This document shows positions 35,811-44,569 of a stretch of DNA of 64,000 nucleotides, piece after piece; position 1 is the first letter of the stretch, and every line of letters begins with the position of its first letter. The stretch is taken from positions 496,001 to 560,000 of the forward strand of contig LT629697.1 in assembly GCA_900100325.1 (NCBI GenBank), in the 5' to 3' direction. This DNA is from Frankineae bacterium MT45 (GTDB lineage: Bacteria > Actinomycetota > Actinomycetes > Mycobacteriales > Jatrophihabitantaceae). The notes under the pieces are model-generated. The model was given only the letters and a program-made list of their open reading frames with translations, was not told where the DNA came from and did not search any database. The position numbers and the translations under genes are program-made.

Positions 35811-36281
35811 TCAGTCGACGCCGATGTCTTCGTTCCACAACTGCGGGTACTCCTCGATGAAGTCGGTCATCATCGCGACGCAGGTCGGATCGTCGAGGAG
35901 GAGCACCTCGACCCCATGCGCGGCCAACCAGTCGTGGCCGCCGTAGAACGTCCGGGCCTCGCCGACGACGACTCGGGAGATTCCGAACTGACGGACGAGC
36001 CCACTGCAGTACCAGCACGGCGAGAGGGTCGTCACCATCGTCGTACCGCGGTAGCTCGCCTGCCGCCCGGCGTTGCGGAAGGCCGACGTCTCGCCGTGCA
36101 TCGAAGGGTCGTCATCCTGGACGCGCCGATTTCGCCCACGCCCCAGCAGCGAGCCGTCGGCGCCGAAGAGCGCCCCGCCGATCGGGATGCCACCCTCGGC
36201 CAGCCCGGCTCGGGCCTCCTCGACGGCGCACTGCAGCCACGAGACGGCCGTGTCGAAATCCAGCGGCACCGGGTCAGGCAT
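35811..36281 (-). CDS. Cytosine deaminase, yeast (FCY1) type
   Basis: 156 residues, close to yeast cytosine deaminase (158). Zinc site SMHGETSAF and TTLSPCWYC (His, catalytic Glu, two Cys). Stretches GGIPIGGALF, LLGRGRNRRVQ, RVVVGE, GVEVLLLDD and DFIEEYPQLWNEDIG follow the yeast enzyme closely to the C-terminus. It converts cytosine to uracil plus ammonia. Bacteria usually use the unrelated amidohydrolase CodA, so this type is notable. The ATG at 36281 overlaps the end of the permease, which would import the substrate. Guanine or other nucleobase deaminase activity is the alternative. Confidence 0.87.
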   Translation of the reverse strand: MPDPVPLDFDTAVSWLQCAVEEARAGLAEGGIPIGGALFGADGSLLGRGRNRRVQDDDPSMHGETSAFRNAGRQASYRGTTMVTTLSPCWYCSGLVRQFGISRVVVGEARTFYGGHDWLAAHGVEVLLLDDPTCVAMMTDFIEEYPQLWNEDIGVD

Positions 36282-37686
36282 CGACGTCCGCCTTCGCTCT
36301 CGTGAAGTTGAAGAGCACCAGATACAGCAGGGCCGAGATGACGAAACCGACCTCGAAGGTGATGTCTCCGACGGAGGGGAAGTGCGACGGAATGGGGGCG
36401 AGGTACTTGTCCTGGTGCGAGAAGAGCCATACCGATACGGCAATACCCACCAGCATCGCGACCGGGCCGACCCAGTTCTCGAAGCGGCGGTCGGTGACGA
36501 TCGGGTTGAGACGATCCAGTGAGCGACGCCGCAGCCAGCGGTCAGCGAAGACAACCCCGAGCCAGGGCCCGATCCAGTAGGCGATCACGAGCAGGAAGCT
36601 CTCGTACTTCGAGCCGGCATCGTGCAGCCCGGTGAAGGCGACGACGAGGCCGATCGCACCGAAGACCACTGCGATCAGCGCCCGCCGTAGCGCGAACGGG
36701 ATGTTGAACCCCATGGCGAGAAAGGACATCGTCCCCGAATAGATGTTCAGGACGTTCGCCGATACGGCACCGACCGCGATCGCCAGCAGCGTGAGGTCGG
36801 CGATCACCGTCGGCATTGCCTGGGTGAACTGAGCCGTCGGTGTCGCGTGGCTGTCGATCCCGACGATCGTGACTGAAGCGGCGCCGACGATCTGCAGGAT
36901 GGCGCAGGAGAGGAAAATTCCGAGGCCCGCGTAGAGGCCGACCGCTTTCGAACTCACGTCGGGCTTCAGGTAGCGGGTGTAGTCCGACGCGTACGGATTC
37001 CAGCCCGCCGCATAGCCGAACGATGCGCCGACCTCGATGAGGAACGCGCCCAGCGTCGCCGTCCCGCCGTGTCCCGGGGTGGAGAGGTGGGACTTGCTCA
37101 GCACGTCGATGCTGGCGATGAGGAAGATGATCCCGAGAAACGGGAAGGCGTAGCGCTCGAAGACGTGCACCAGGTTGTGCCCGAAGAAGGCCACGACGAT
37201 CTGCACCGCGACTACGAGGATCAGTGACGCGCCCTTCGGCAGGTGGGTGAGGGTGTTGATCGCGTAGGCCCCGCTGACGCTGTTGACGGCGAACCAGCCG
37301 ATTCCGGCGGTTACCGACATGAGCCCGGCCGGGAGGATATTGCCGAAGAAGCCGAAGGCGGAACGGCCGAGCACCATCTGCGGCAGGCCGTGCTTCGGGC
37401 CCCAGGTGGAGAGCAGTCCGTGGCTGGTCGCCCCGAGGGCACTGCCGAGGATGATGGCGACGGCGGCCATCCAGAAGCTCAGGCCGAAGATCGCGACGCC
37501 GAGGACACCGACGAAGACGGTGGCGAACTCCATATTGGGCGAGGCCCACGTCCAGAACAGCTGGAGCGGCGTGCCGTGGCGCTCGGCGAGGGGGATGAAC
37601 TCGACTCCGCCCGGTTCGACCGCCGCCACCTTGTCGCCGTAGTCTCGTGCCGTCGTCTGGGTAGGAGCCTCGCGCGCAGCCGTCAT
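36274..37686 (-). CDS. NCS1-family nucleobase permease (CodB-like)
   Basis: 470 residues from ATG 37686. About 12 TM helices. NCS1 features include IPLAERHGTPLQLFWTWASPNMEFATVFVG at the entry, GLPQMVLGRSAFGFFGN, the AAGWNPYASDYTRYL motif and a C-terminal FENWVGPVAMLVG stretch. NCS1 carriers take up cytosine, purines, allantoin or hydantoins. Overlap with the cytosine deaminase gene argues for cytosine. It is first in the minus-strand run through urease. An inverted repeat at 37735 could be its operator. Confidence 0.88.
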   Translation of the reverse strand: MTAAREAPTQTTARDYGDKVAAVEPGGVEFIPLAERHGTPLQLFWTWASPNMEFATVFVGVLGVAIFGLSFWMAAVAIILGSALGATSHGLLSTWGPKHGLPQMVLGRSAFGFFGNILPAGLMSVTAGIGWFAVNSVSGAYAINTLTHLPKGASLILVVAVQIVVAFFGHNLVHVFERYAFPFLGIIFLIASIDVLSKSHLSTPGHGGTATLGAFLIEVGASFGYAAGWNPYASDYTRYLKPDVSSKAVGLYAGLGIFLSCAILQIVGAASVTIVGIDSHATPTAQFTQAMPTVIADLTLLAIAVGAVSANVLNIYSGTMSFLAMGFNIPFALRRALIAVVFGAIGLVVAFTGLHDAGSKYESFLLVIAYWIGPWLGVVFADRWLRRRSLDRLNPIVTDRRFENWVGPVAMLVGIAVSVWLFSHQDKYLAPIPSHFPSVGDITFEVGFVISALLYLVLFNFTRAKADVDA

Positions 37687-37734
37687 AGGGACAACTCTGC
37701 TGCCCTCGGGCAATTCTTGGCAATATCCCTCGCG

Positions 37735-37752
37735 TGTCCCGGGTCTGGGACA
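37735..37752. promoter_or_regulatory. Inverted repeat upstream of the permease operon
   Basis: TGTCCC (37735-37740) and GGGACA (37747-37752) with a 6-bp spacer, 49 bp upstream of the permease ATG and 70 bp upstream of the divergent VOC gene. Candidate regulator site; no regulator gene is adjacent. Confidence 0.45.
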
Positions 37753-37822
37753 TGACGTTCCCCGATGCGTAGCTGACGTCTTTCGGCGCGAGGCCTGGCG
37801 CGCTCAGTGATAGAACTGCCTT

Positions 37823-38467
37823 ATGGGTAACCGGATCGCGACGCTCACCGTGGACTGCCGCGATGCCGTGCTGCTGGCGAACTTCTGGTGCCGGGTGCTG
37901 GGGTGGCGTGCGGTCGCCCGCAACGGTGACGATGTGACGATCGCCGGTGAGACCGCCCCCTTCCGGATCGACTTCATGCAGATGCCGGAGGCGAGTGGAA
38001 AGACCCGCAACAAGATCCATCTCGACCTGGTGGCCACCGACACCGATCAGCAGACGGAGCTGGAGCGGCTGATCTCGCACGGCGCCCGGCCGTTGGCGCT
38101 CGGCGATGGCGAGGTCAGCTGGCACGTGCTCGCCGACCCGGAGGGGAACGAATTCTGCCTGCTCCGTGACGCCGAGCCGGTGCCGCCGACGGCCACGGTC
38201 CCAACAGCTATCGAAACACCCGTCGACGAGCCGCCCGCACCGCCGCCCGCCGAGATTCCCGCACCGACGCCGGCACCCGAGCCACCCCCGACCCGGACCC
38301 AGTTCGCCGAACCGGCACCAGTCGTAGTGCCCGAGCCGGCACCCGCTGCTGAGCCGGCGCCCGACGAGCCCGATCCCGAGGTAGCCCGGCAGGCGACCGA
38401 GCAGCACGACGAGGCCGTCTCGCAGCTGCGCGAGATGATCCGCGCTCGCATGCACCGCACCAAGTAG
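37823..38467 (+). CDS. VOC (glyoxalase-like) protein with Pro-rich tail
   Basis: 214 residues. The first 115 are a VOC domain (LTVDCRDAVLLANFWCRVLGW, RIDFMQMPE, NKIHLDLVATD, WHVLADPEGNEFCLL) of the glyoxalase_6 type. A Pro/Glu/Ala tail (about 118-185) ends in a charged helix (QHDEAVSQLREMIRARMH). The tail is unusual and may tether the domain or mediate contacts. ATG 37823 is 6 nt after TAGAAC, so leaderless. It ends 5 bp before the convergent hutI stop. Confidence 0.82.
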   Translation: MGNRIATLTVDCRDAVLLANFWCRVLGWRAVARNGDDVTIAGETAPFRIDFMQMPEASGKTRNKIHLDLVATDTDQQTELERLISHGARPLALGDGEVSWHVLADPEGNEFCLLRDAEPVPPTATVPTAIETPVDEPPAPPPAEIPAPTPAPEPPPTRTQFAEPAPVVVPEPAPAAEPAPDEPDPEVARQATEQHDEAVSQLREMIRARMHRTK

Positions 38468-38472
38468 CGGCC

Positions 38473-39624
38473 TCAGCGCTGGATGGCCGGCTCCCCGCCC
38501 CGCCACACCTGCGACACCAGCGCCACGCCCGGGCGGTAGGCCAGATGGACGTAGGAGGGCGCATCGAGCACCACCAGGTCGGCTCGACGTCCGACCGCGA
38601 TCACGCCAATGTCGTCCCGGCGCAGAGCCGCCGCGCCACCGGCGGTCGCCGCCCGTACCGCCTCGGCCGGGGTCATCCGCATCTCCCGGACGGCCAGCGC
38701 GATGGCCAGCGGCATCGAGGTGGAGTAGGCCGAACCGGGGTTGCAGTCGGTCGCCAGCGCCACCGTCGCGCCGGCATCCAGCAGCCGTCGCGCATCTGGA
38801 TAGGGCGACCGGGTCGAGAATTCGGCCAGCGGCAGCAGGGTGGCGACCGTGCTCGACCCGGCGAGGGCGGCGATGTCGGCCTCCGCCAGGTACGTGCAGT
38901 GGTCAGCGCTGGCCGCCCCTAGTTCGACGGCGAGCTGAACCCCCGCCCCGGCGCTGAGCTGATTCGCGTGGACGCGTGCCACCAGGCCGCGCTTGATCCC
39001 GGCCTGCAGGACGCTGCGACTCTCGTCGGCGTCGAAGGCGCCCCGTTCGCAGAAGACGTCCACCCAGCGAGCCAACGGTGCGCAGGCGTCGAGCATCTCC
39101 GTGCAGACGAGCCGGACGTAGGCGTCCCGCTCAATTTCCGGCGGCACGACGTGGGCCCCCAGGTAGGTCGTCTCGTCCGTGACCTCGGCCGCCAACCGTA
39201 GCGATCGGGCCTCCGTCTCGACGTCCAGGCCGTACCCGGACTTGCATTCGAAGGTCGTCACGCCGCTAGCCAGCAGCTCACCGGCCAGCCGGGCCACGTT
39301 GGCCCGCAGGGTCGCGTCGTCGGCCGCTCGGGTGGCGGCTACCGTCGTCCGGATTCCCCCGGCTGAGTAAGGGACTCCGCGCATCCGGGCGTCGAACTCC
39401 TGCGTGCGATCTCCGGCGAAGACCAGATGCGCATGCGAGTCGACGAAGCCGGGGAGCACGCTGCGCCCCTCGAGGTCGACCCGTTGATCGGTGGCCGGAC
39501 CCTGCGCCGCCGCGCCCACCCAGGCGATCACCCCGCCCTCCACCACAACGGCGGCGTCGGTGAGCTCACCGACTTCCGGATCCTGCGTCGCGAGCTGCGC
39601 GATGCCGGTGAGCAGGGTGCTCAT
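38473..39624 (-). CDS. hutI: Imidazolonepropionase
   Basis: 383 residues from ATG 39624; the longer upstream frame is discarded because ATG 39624 overlaps the preceding stop. [17 protein letters not shown] (metal HxH), [41 protein letters not shown] and [15 protein letters not shown] mark HutI. It hydrolyses 4-imidazolone-5-propionate to N-formimino-glutamate in histidine degradation. hutU, hutH and a formiminoglutamase are not in the window. It is coupled by a 4-bp overlap to an aminotransferase. Confidence 0.93.
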   Translation of the reverse strand: MSTLLTGIAQLATQDPEVGELTDAAVVVEGGVIAWVGAAAQGPATDQRVDLEGRSVLPGFVDSHAHLVFAGDRTQEFDARMRGVPYSAGGIRTTVAATRAADDATLRANVARLAGELLASGVTTFECKSGYGLDVETEARSLRLAAEVTDETTYLGAHVVPPEIERDAYVRLVCTEMLDACAPLARWVDVFCERGAFDADESRSVLQAGIKRGLVARVHANQLSAGAGVQLAVELGAASADHCTYLAEADIAALAGSSTVATLLPLAEFSTRSPYPDARRLLDAGATVALATDCNPGSAYSTSMPLAIALAVREMRMTPAEAVRAATAGGAAALRRDDIGVIAVGRRADLVVLDAPSYVHLAYRPGVALVSQVWRGGEPAIQR

Positions 39625-40703
39625 CCGATGGCAGTCCGGTGCGCGTACTCGGCGGCCAGCGACTTCGACGCAGCCAGCAGTTGGTCGTTCTCCTCGACGC
39701 CGCCGATGGTCACCCGGACGCCGAAGCCCGCGAACGGGCGGACGATCACCCGGCTCCGCTCGCACTCGGCGGCCCAGCCCGCGGCCGCCTCGCCGAGCGG
39801 CAGCCAGACGAAGTTGGCCTGCGTCGGCGGCACCGCATACCCATAGGAAGTAAGGGCTTCGTACACCCGGGATCGCTCCCGCACGACCTCCTCGACTCGC
39901 CGCATCAGCTCCTCGCTGGCCGCCGGCTCCAGGCTGGCCAGCGCCGCCTGCTGGGCGACGTGGGTGACGGCGAAGGGGGACTGGGTCTGGCGGAGCGCGT
40001 TGCTGACCGCCGGGTCACCGGCGATTCCGTAGCCGACCCGCAGCCCGGCCAGACCGTAAGCCTTGGAGAAGGTACGGAGCACGATAACGTTCGGACGGTC
40101 AAGGAAAGTAAGGCCATCCGGCACGTCGCTGTCCCGGACGAACTCCCGGTACGCCTCGTCGATGACGACCAGGACGTCCGGGGGAACGGCGTCGAGGAAG
40201 CGGGTCAGGGCCACGGTGCCGACCGTGGTTCCGGTCGGGTTGTTCGGGTTGCAGACGAAGATGAGGCGCGTCCGGGGCGTGATCGCGGCCGCCATCGCGT
40301 CCAGATCGTGCACCTGAGACGCGAGTGGCACCTGCACCGGGGTAGCCCCACCGATCGTGGTGACGATCGGATACGCCTCGAAGGAGCGCCAGGCGTAGAG
40401 CACTTCGTCGCCCGGTCCGGCCGTGCTCAGCACGAGCTGCTGGCAGAGCGACACCGAGCCACAGCCGACGACGACCTGCTCCACCGGCACGCTGTGGCGG
40501 GCGGCGATCGCCGCAGTGAGCTCGGTGGAGAAGGAGTCCGGGTAGCGGTTCACGGTGGCGGCGGCCGCGGCGATGCGGGCCAGCACCGACGGCAGCGGCG
40601 GGAAGGCGACCTCATTGCTGGCCAGCTTCACCGCCCCCGGCACCGACCGTCCGGGGACGTAGGCCGGCAGCGACGCGAGGGTGGAGCGCAGACGAACAGT
40701 CAT
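39621..40703 (-). CDS. HisC-like aminotransferase, probably aromatic (Pat)
   Basis: 360 residues from ATG 40703. A fold-I PLP enzyme: [45 protein letters not shown], the PLP lysine in [17 protein letters not shown], and a C-terminal substrate Arg in FGVRVTIG. Close to histidinol-phosphate aminotransferases and to actinobacterial phenylalanine aminotransferase Pat. A prephenate dehydratase gene lies 0.75 kb away, which favours phenylpyruvate to phenylalanine transamination. HisC activity is the alternative. Confidence 0.87.
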   Translation of the reverse strand: MTVRLRSTLASLPAYVPGRSVPGAVKLASNEVAFPPLPSVLARIAAAAATVNRYPDSFSTELTAAIAARHSVPVEQVVVGCGSVSLCQQLVLSTAGPGDEVLYAWRSFEAYPIVTTIGGATPVQVPLASQVHDLDAMAAAITPRTRLIFVCNPNNPTGTTVGTVALTRFLDAVPPDVLVVIDEAYREFVRDSDVPDGLTFLDRPNVIVLRTFSKAYGLAGLRVGYGIAGDPAVSNALRQTQSPFAVTHVAQQAALASLEPAASEELMRRVEEVVRERSRVYEALTSYGYAVPPTQANFVWLPLGEAAAGWAAECERSRVIVRPFAGFGVRVTIGGVEENDQLLAASKSLAAEYAHRTAIG

Positions 40704-40789
40704 GGGCCCATCATCCAACATCTCCGATTTGGCCGGCCCGCAGCGTTGCAACCGCGTTCGGCAGCAGCGACCCCCTAGCCTGGCTCTTG

Positions 40790-41425
40790 ATGACTACCTA
40801 CGCCGCCGTCTTCGCGCTCGCTCTGGGCTACCTCGCCCTCGTCGGCGCGTACTGCGCGCTCCGCTCGCTCTACCGGCTGCGGCGGGCCGCCGCGGTGCTC
40901 AGCCGGGGGGCAACGAGCAAGGAATCGCTGCTGGAGGCGGTCGAGCGGCATATCGCGACCACCGAGGCGCTGGCGGCCCAGGTGCAGGCGATGCAGACCC
41001 AACTCGAGACAACCCAGGCCGCGACCACGCAGGAACTGCGGGCCCAGGTCGAGGCGATGCGGACCCAGGTCGAGGAGACGCAGAGCCGGACCGTCGGCGA
41101 AGTGGCGGCCGAGCACACCCAGATCGCCGAGACGCTCTCTGGCTACGGCTCGACCCTGGCCCGCTCGCTGCGCAACGTCGCCCTGGTGCGCTTCGACGCC
41201 TTCGACGACATGTCCGGACGGATGTCCTTCTCACTCGCCCTCCTCGACGACTCCGGTGACGGGGTCACCCTCACCTCGATCGCCGGGCGCACCGACAGCC
41301 GTCTCTACGCCAAGGGCGTCAGTCAGGGTTCGGGCGAGCACGACCTCTCGCCGGAGGAGGAGCAGGCCGTCGACGCCGCGCTGGCCCGCCGCCCGAAGCG
41401 TCCGCAGTACCGCAAAGCCAGCTGA
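40790..41425 (+). CDS. DUF4446 family membrane protein
   Basis: 211 residues from ATG 40790, 8 nt after TAGCCT (leaderless). One N-terminal TM (YAAVFALALGYLALVGAYCAL), a central coiled coil (about 45-110, with repeated AQVQAMQTQ/ETTQ and AQVEAMRTQVEETQ units), then a globular domain NVALVRFDAFDDMSGRMSFSLALLDDSGDGVTLTSI and the Asp/Glu-rich YAKGVSQGSGEHDLSPEEEQA typical of DUF4446. The coiled-coil repeat unit is an insertion relative to the plain family. Function unknown; found widely next to serS or pheA in actinobacteria, as here. Confidence 0.85.
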   Translation: MTTYAAVFALALGYLALVGAYCALRSLYRLRRAAAVLSRGATSKESLLEAVERHIATTEALAAQVQAMQTQLETTQAATTQELRAQVEAMRTQVEETQSRTVGEVAAEHTQIAETLSGYGSTLARSLRNVALVRFDAFDDMSGRMSFSLALLDDSGDGVTLTSIAGRTDSRLYAKGVSQGSGEHDLSPEEEQAVDAALARRPKRPQYRKAS

Positions 41426-41458
41426 CCGTCACCGGCGCACCGGCTAGGCTCTAGCACC

Positions 41459-42400
41459 GTGACCGATGCCGCCGAATCCCGGCCCACGCTTGCCTTTCTC
41501 GGACCCCCCGGCACCTTCGCCCACGCCGCGCTGCTCACCCTCCCGATCGCGCTGCACGCCGACCTGCTCCCGATGACGAACGTGACGCTGGCGATCGACG
41601 CGCTGCGGGACGGCCGCGCTGACGGAACCCTAGTGCCGCTGGAGAACTCCGTCGAGGGCGCGGTTCCGGCCACCCTGGACGAGCTGGCCGGCGGGGACGC
41701 GCTGCGCATCGCGGAGGAGGCCTACCTTCCGGTCGTCTTCGACCTGATGACCCGTCCCGGCCAGCGCCGCGAGGAGATCCGCTCGGTCGCGACCCATCCG
41801 CACGCCGAGGCGCAGACCCGGCGCTGGCTAATGAACAACCTCCCGGACGCGGCCGTGGCCCTGGTCGGCTCGACCGCCGGTGGGGCCCAGGCAGTGCAGG
41901 CCGGCGAGTTCGACGCAGCCATCGCCCCGCCGGTGGCCGCCGACATCTACGGGCTCCACTCGCTGGCCAAGGACATCGCCGACAACCACGCGGCCGTCAC
42001 CCGCTTCGTGCTGCTGGCTCGGCCGGCGGTCCCCGGGCCACCGACCGGCAACGACCGCACCACCGTCGTCGCCTATCTACGGGCCGACCACAGCGGCGCT
42101 CTGCTCGAGATTCTCAGCGAGTTCGCCACCCGCGGGGTGAACCTGACCCGGATCGAGTCGCGTCCGACCAAGGAGCGAATCGGCCAGTACTGCTTCAGCA
42201 TCGACTGCGAGGGGCATATCGCCGACGAGCGGGTCGGGGATGCGGTAGCCGCTTTGAAGCGGATCTGCTCGGATATTCGGTTCCTCGGCTCATATCCGCG
42301 CCGGGACGGCGACGTCGAGGCGATCACCGCCGGGCGCACCGACAAGGACTTCGAGAACGCCAGGGATTGGCTGCAGCGGATCCGTACCGCCGGGAGTTAG
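41459..42400 (+). CDS. pheA: Prephenate dehydratase
   Basis: 313 residues. FLGPPGTFAHAAL at the N-terminus, VPLENSVEGAV and AVTRFVLL (Thr-Arg-Phe active site) in the periplasmic-binding-like catalytic domain, then an ACT domain (VAYLRADHSGALLEILSEFATRGVNLTRIESRP, with the GAL and ESRP phenylalanine-binding motifs). Makes phenylpyruvate from prephenate and is feedback-inhibited by phenylalanine. GTG 41459 is 8 nt after TAGGCT, so leaderless. Confidence 0.95.
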   Translation: MTDAAESRPTLAFLGPPGTFAHAALLTLPIALHADLLPMTNVTLAIDALRDGRADGTLVPLENSVEGAVPATLDELAGGDALRIAEEAYLPVVFDLMTRPGQRREEIRSVATHPHAEAQTRRWLMNNLPDAAVALVGSTAGGAQAVQAGEFDAAIAPPVAADIYGLHSLAKDIADNHAAVTRFVLLARPAVPGPPTGNDRTTVVAYLRADHSGALLEILSEFATRGVNLTRIESRPTKERIGQYCFSIDCEGHIADERVGDAVAALKRICSDIRFLGSYPRRDGDVEAITAGRTDKDFENARDWLQRIRTAGS

Positions 42401-42418
42401 CGCGCCGGAAGTTAGCGT

Positions 42419-43171
42419 TTAGTGCGGGGCGTCCAGACGACTGGCCACGCCACTGCGCAGCCGGCCGATCTGCACGAAGCCGAGCACCAGGAAGTAGATG
42501 CTCCCGGCCAGCAGGATCGGCCGCAGAATCCAGTAGTGGTGGGGCAGCGCCAGGACGCCGATCGTCATCGCGCCGACCCAGGCGATGGTGACGCTCAGGG
42601 TCACCGGCCGCATCCACACGACCCGCACCGGGTGCGGCACCGGGAAGTTGGTGAGCGAGAGGATCGAGAGGGCGACCGTGATGATGGCGCCGATCGCCGG
42701 GCGGGCCTGGAAGATATAGAGGACCGGGGCCACCAGGTTCCAGGCCGCCGGGAATCCGCGGAACCAGTTCTCATCGCTCATCATGTCGGTGCGGGAGAAC
42801 CAGATCGCGGAGGTGAAGACGATCAGCCCGATGAGGAAGAGGCCCCAGTTGCCGCTGGGTAGCAGGTCGAACTGGTACATGAAGGCGGCCGGGACGACGA
42901 CGCAGGTGACGTAGTCGATGACGACGTCCAGGATGTAGCCGTCGATTACCGGAACCAGCGACTTGACGTCCAGGACCCGGGCCACCGGCCCGTCCACGCC
43001 GTCGATGACGAAGCTGACCAGCAGCCAGATGAGTGCGAGTTTGGCATTGCCGACCAGTACCTCGCGCAGGGCCAGGATTCCGACGACGACACCGAGGGTG
43101 GTGAAGACGTGCAGTGCCCAGGCCTGCCCGCGCTGAGTGGGGGTGCCCATCGAGGGTGTCGCGGTCTGCAT
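42419..43171 (-). CDS. pcs: Phosphatidylcholine synthase
   Basis: 250 residues, multi-pass membrane enzyme. CDP-alcohol motif DGVDGPVAR...DGYILDVVIDYVT near residues 57-90. Pcs-specific blocks are TSAIWFSR, DENWFRGFPAAWNLV and HPVRVVWMRPVTL, which align with rhizobial Pcs. It condenses choline with CDP-diacylglycerol to phosphatidylcholine. ATG 43171. Uncommon in actinobacteria; often tied to plant or host association. A general CDP-alcohol phosphatidyltransferase would lack the FPAAWN and HPVRV blocks. Confidence 0.88.
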   Translation of the reverse strand: MQTATPSMGTPTQRGQAWALHVFTTLGVVVGILALREVLVGNAKLALIWLLVSFVIDGVDGPVARVLDVKSLVPVIDGYILDVVIDYVTCVVVPAAFMYQFDLLPSGNWGLFLIGLIVFTSAIWFSRTDMMSDENWFRGFPAAWNLVAPVLYIFQARPAIGAIITVALSILSLTNFPVPHPVRVVWMRPVTLSVTIAWVGAMTIGVLALPHHYWILRPILLAGSIYFLVLGFVQIGRLRSGVASRLDAPH

Positions 43172-43222
43172 TCTGCGAACTTTAGTCTCTGTCGGCAGCG
43201 GGACGAACTATGTCGAGCCCGG

Positions 43223-43540
43223 TTACAGGTAAAGGCCGGTGTTGGAGTCGACCCGTTCGGCGGCCACGGCGTGGATGTCCCGCTCGCGCAGAAGTAGGTA
43301 GTCGTCTCCGGAGATCTCTACCTCGTGCTGCTCATCGGGGCTGAAGAGCACCCGGTCGCCGACCTCGATCGCCCGGACGTGATTGCCGATCGCGAGCACT
43401 TCGGCCCAGGTCAGCCGCTTCGAGACCTGCGCCGTGGCCGGGATCAGGATGCCGCCTGAGGAGCGGCGGTCGCCCTCGTCGCGCGGCATCTTCACCAGCA
43501 CCCGGTCGTGCAGCATCTTGATCGGCAGGCCAGTTGTCAC
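43223..43540 (-). CDS. GroES-like (Cpn10) protein
   Basis: 105 residues from GTG 43540, which follows TATCGT at 6 nt; the longer frame to 43630 has no better start. PIKMLHDRVLVKMP, SSGGILIPATAQ, WAEVLAIG and VGDRVLFSPDEQHEVEISGDDYLLLRERDI follow the GroES barrel in order. No groEL adjoins it, so it is an orphan and not the main co-chaperonin of the groES-groEL operon. A scaffold or regulatory role is possible. Confidence 0.85.
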   Translation of the reverse strand: MTTGLPIKMLHDRVLVKMPRDEGDRRSSGGILIPATAQVSKRLTWAEVLAIGNHVRAIEVGDRVLFSPDEQHEVEISGDDYLLLRERDIHAVAAERVDSNTGLYL

Positions 43541-43655
43541 AAGCTCACGATAGTGCCACGACAGTGACGACACCGACGCCTGCAGTGCGGAGACGTCCGT
43601 GGGAGAAAGGACGCCCCCGCACTGCAGCACCGCGGTACTGGTCAGCTGGGCATGA

Positions 43656-44429
43656 CTAGTGGATGCCCGCGGCGTTCAACTTGCCGACCACGAACGGGGT
43701 AGCCGACGAGTCGTACTTGATGGTGTAGTCGAGATGGGCGAAGACGTTGAGTCCACCTGCGCAGAAGGGGTCGCCTGAGTCGCAGTAGGACTGGATCTTG
43801 GACGCGAACGGCACGAGCGACTGGTTGGCCGTCCGTGGGAAGAGTCCGGTGGAGCCGTTTGCCGTGCCCTTGTCGAAGGACGTGTTCGGCATGTGCCGCG
43901 GGTCGCCGTACTGGATCACCGCGACGACGTGGGAGGCGATCGACGAGCTGACCGGCGCCGAAGCGGCCCCGAGCCCGAGCGCGCCGCCACCGCCGGCGAG
44001 GACGTCGCCGACCAGTTGCGCCCCCTGCGAGTACCCGACGAGCACGATCTTCTGCGACGGGCACTTCTGGACCTGCGCGGTGAGCTCCGACTTGATCGCC
44101 GTGTCACCGGCCGTGCTGCTCGTGTCGTACGGGTACAGCAGCGCGGGATAGTCGACCGAACTGGTGCTCACCGACGCCGAGACGCCGCTCTGGATCTTCG
44201 ACACGAGCGAGGTGATGACGCCGGGGCCGGGGGACTCGGTCGACGCCCGGGCGGCCAGCACATGAACCGCTGCGCAGGACGTCCCGGAGACCGCGGTGGC
44301 CGAGGCGCCACCCGGTGCGATGGCGATGGTGGCTATGCCTAGGGCACCGAGGGCGAACGTGACGACCGCGCCGGTGACCTTCTTGGGAGTACGTCGAGCC
44401 ACGTCGCTCGAACGCTTGAAGCTGATCAA
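43656..44429 (-). CDS. Secreted cutinase-family serine esterase
   Basis: 257 residues from TTG 44429, which has GGAG 6 nt upstream. A signal peptide (basic ARRTPKK, hydrophobic core) ends near residue 47. The mature enzyme has cutinase marks: CAAVHVLAARASTE, VDYPALLYPY, nucleophile GYSQGAQL, catalytic Asp in YCDSGDPFC and His in FAHLDY, with four cysteines for two disulfides. Mycobacterial relatives act on esters and phospholipids; plant cutin is another possible substrate. Confidence 0.9.
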   Translation of the reverse strand: MISFKRSSDVARRTPKKVTGAVVTFALGALGIATIAIAPGGASATAVSGTSCAAVHVLAARASTESPGPGVITSLVSKIQSGVSASVSTSSVDYPALLYPYDTSSTAGDTAIKSELTAQVQKCPSQKIVLVGYSQGAQLVGDVLAGGGGALGLGAASAPVSSSIASHVVAVIQYGDPRHMPNTSFDKGTANGSTGLFPRTANQSLVPFASKIQSYCDSGDPFCAGGLNVFAHLDYTIKYDSSATPFVVGKLNAAGIH

Positions 44430-44569
44430 TGTGCGCTCCAATCTCAGGCAGATGACCGTCGGCTGACGGACGGAAGGGACGCTAGGACGAGTGCTGACAC
44501 AAGTCAAGAATTTGTCCCATTCGCATGACACCGGCCACACACAGGATCGTCAGGCTCGTGTGAGGTGGC

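Noticed and set aside
36542-38506. 654-codon leftward frame antisense to the permease and VOC genes
   Set aside because: Arg/Gly/Pro-rich shadow of high-GC coding DNA; it covers two well-supported genes and lacks any recognisable domain.
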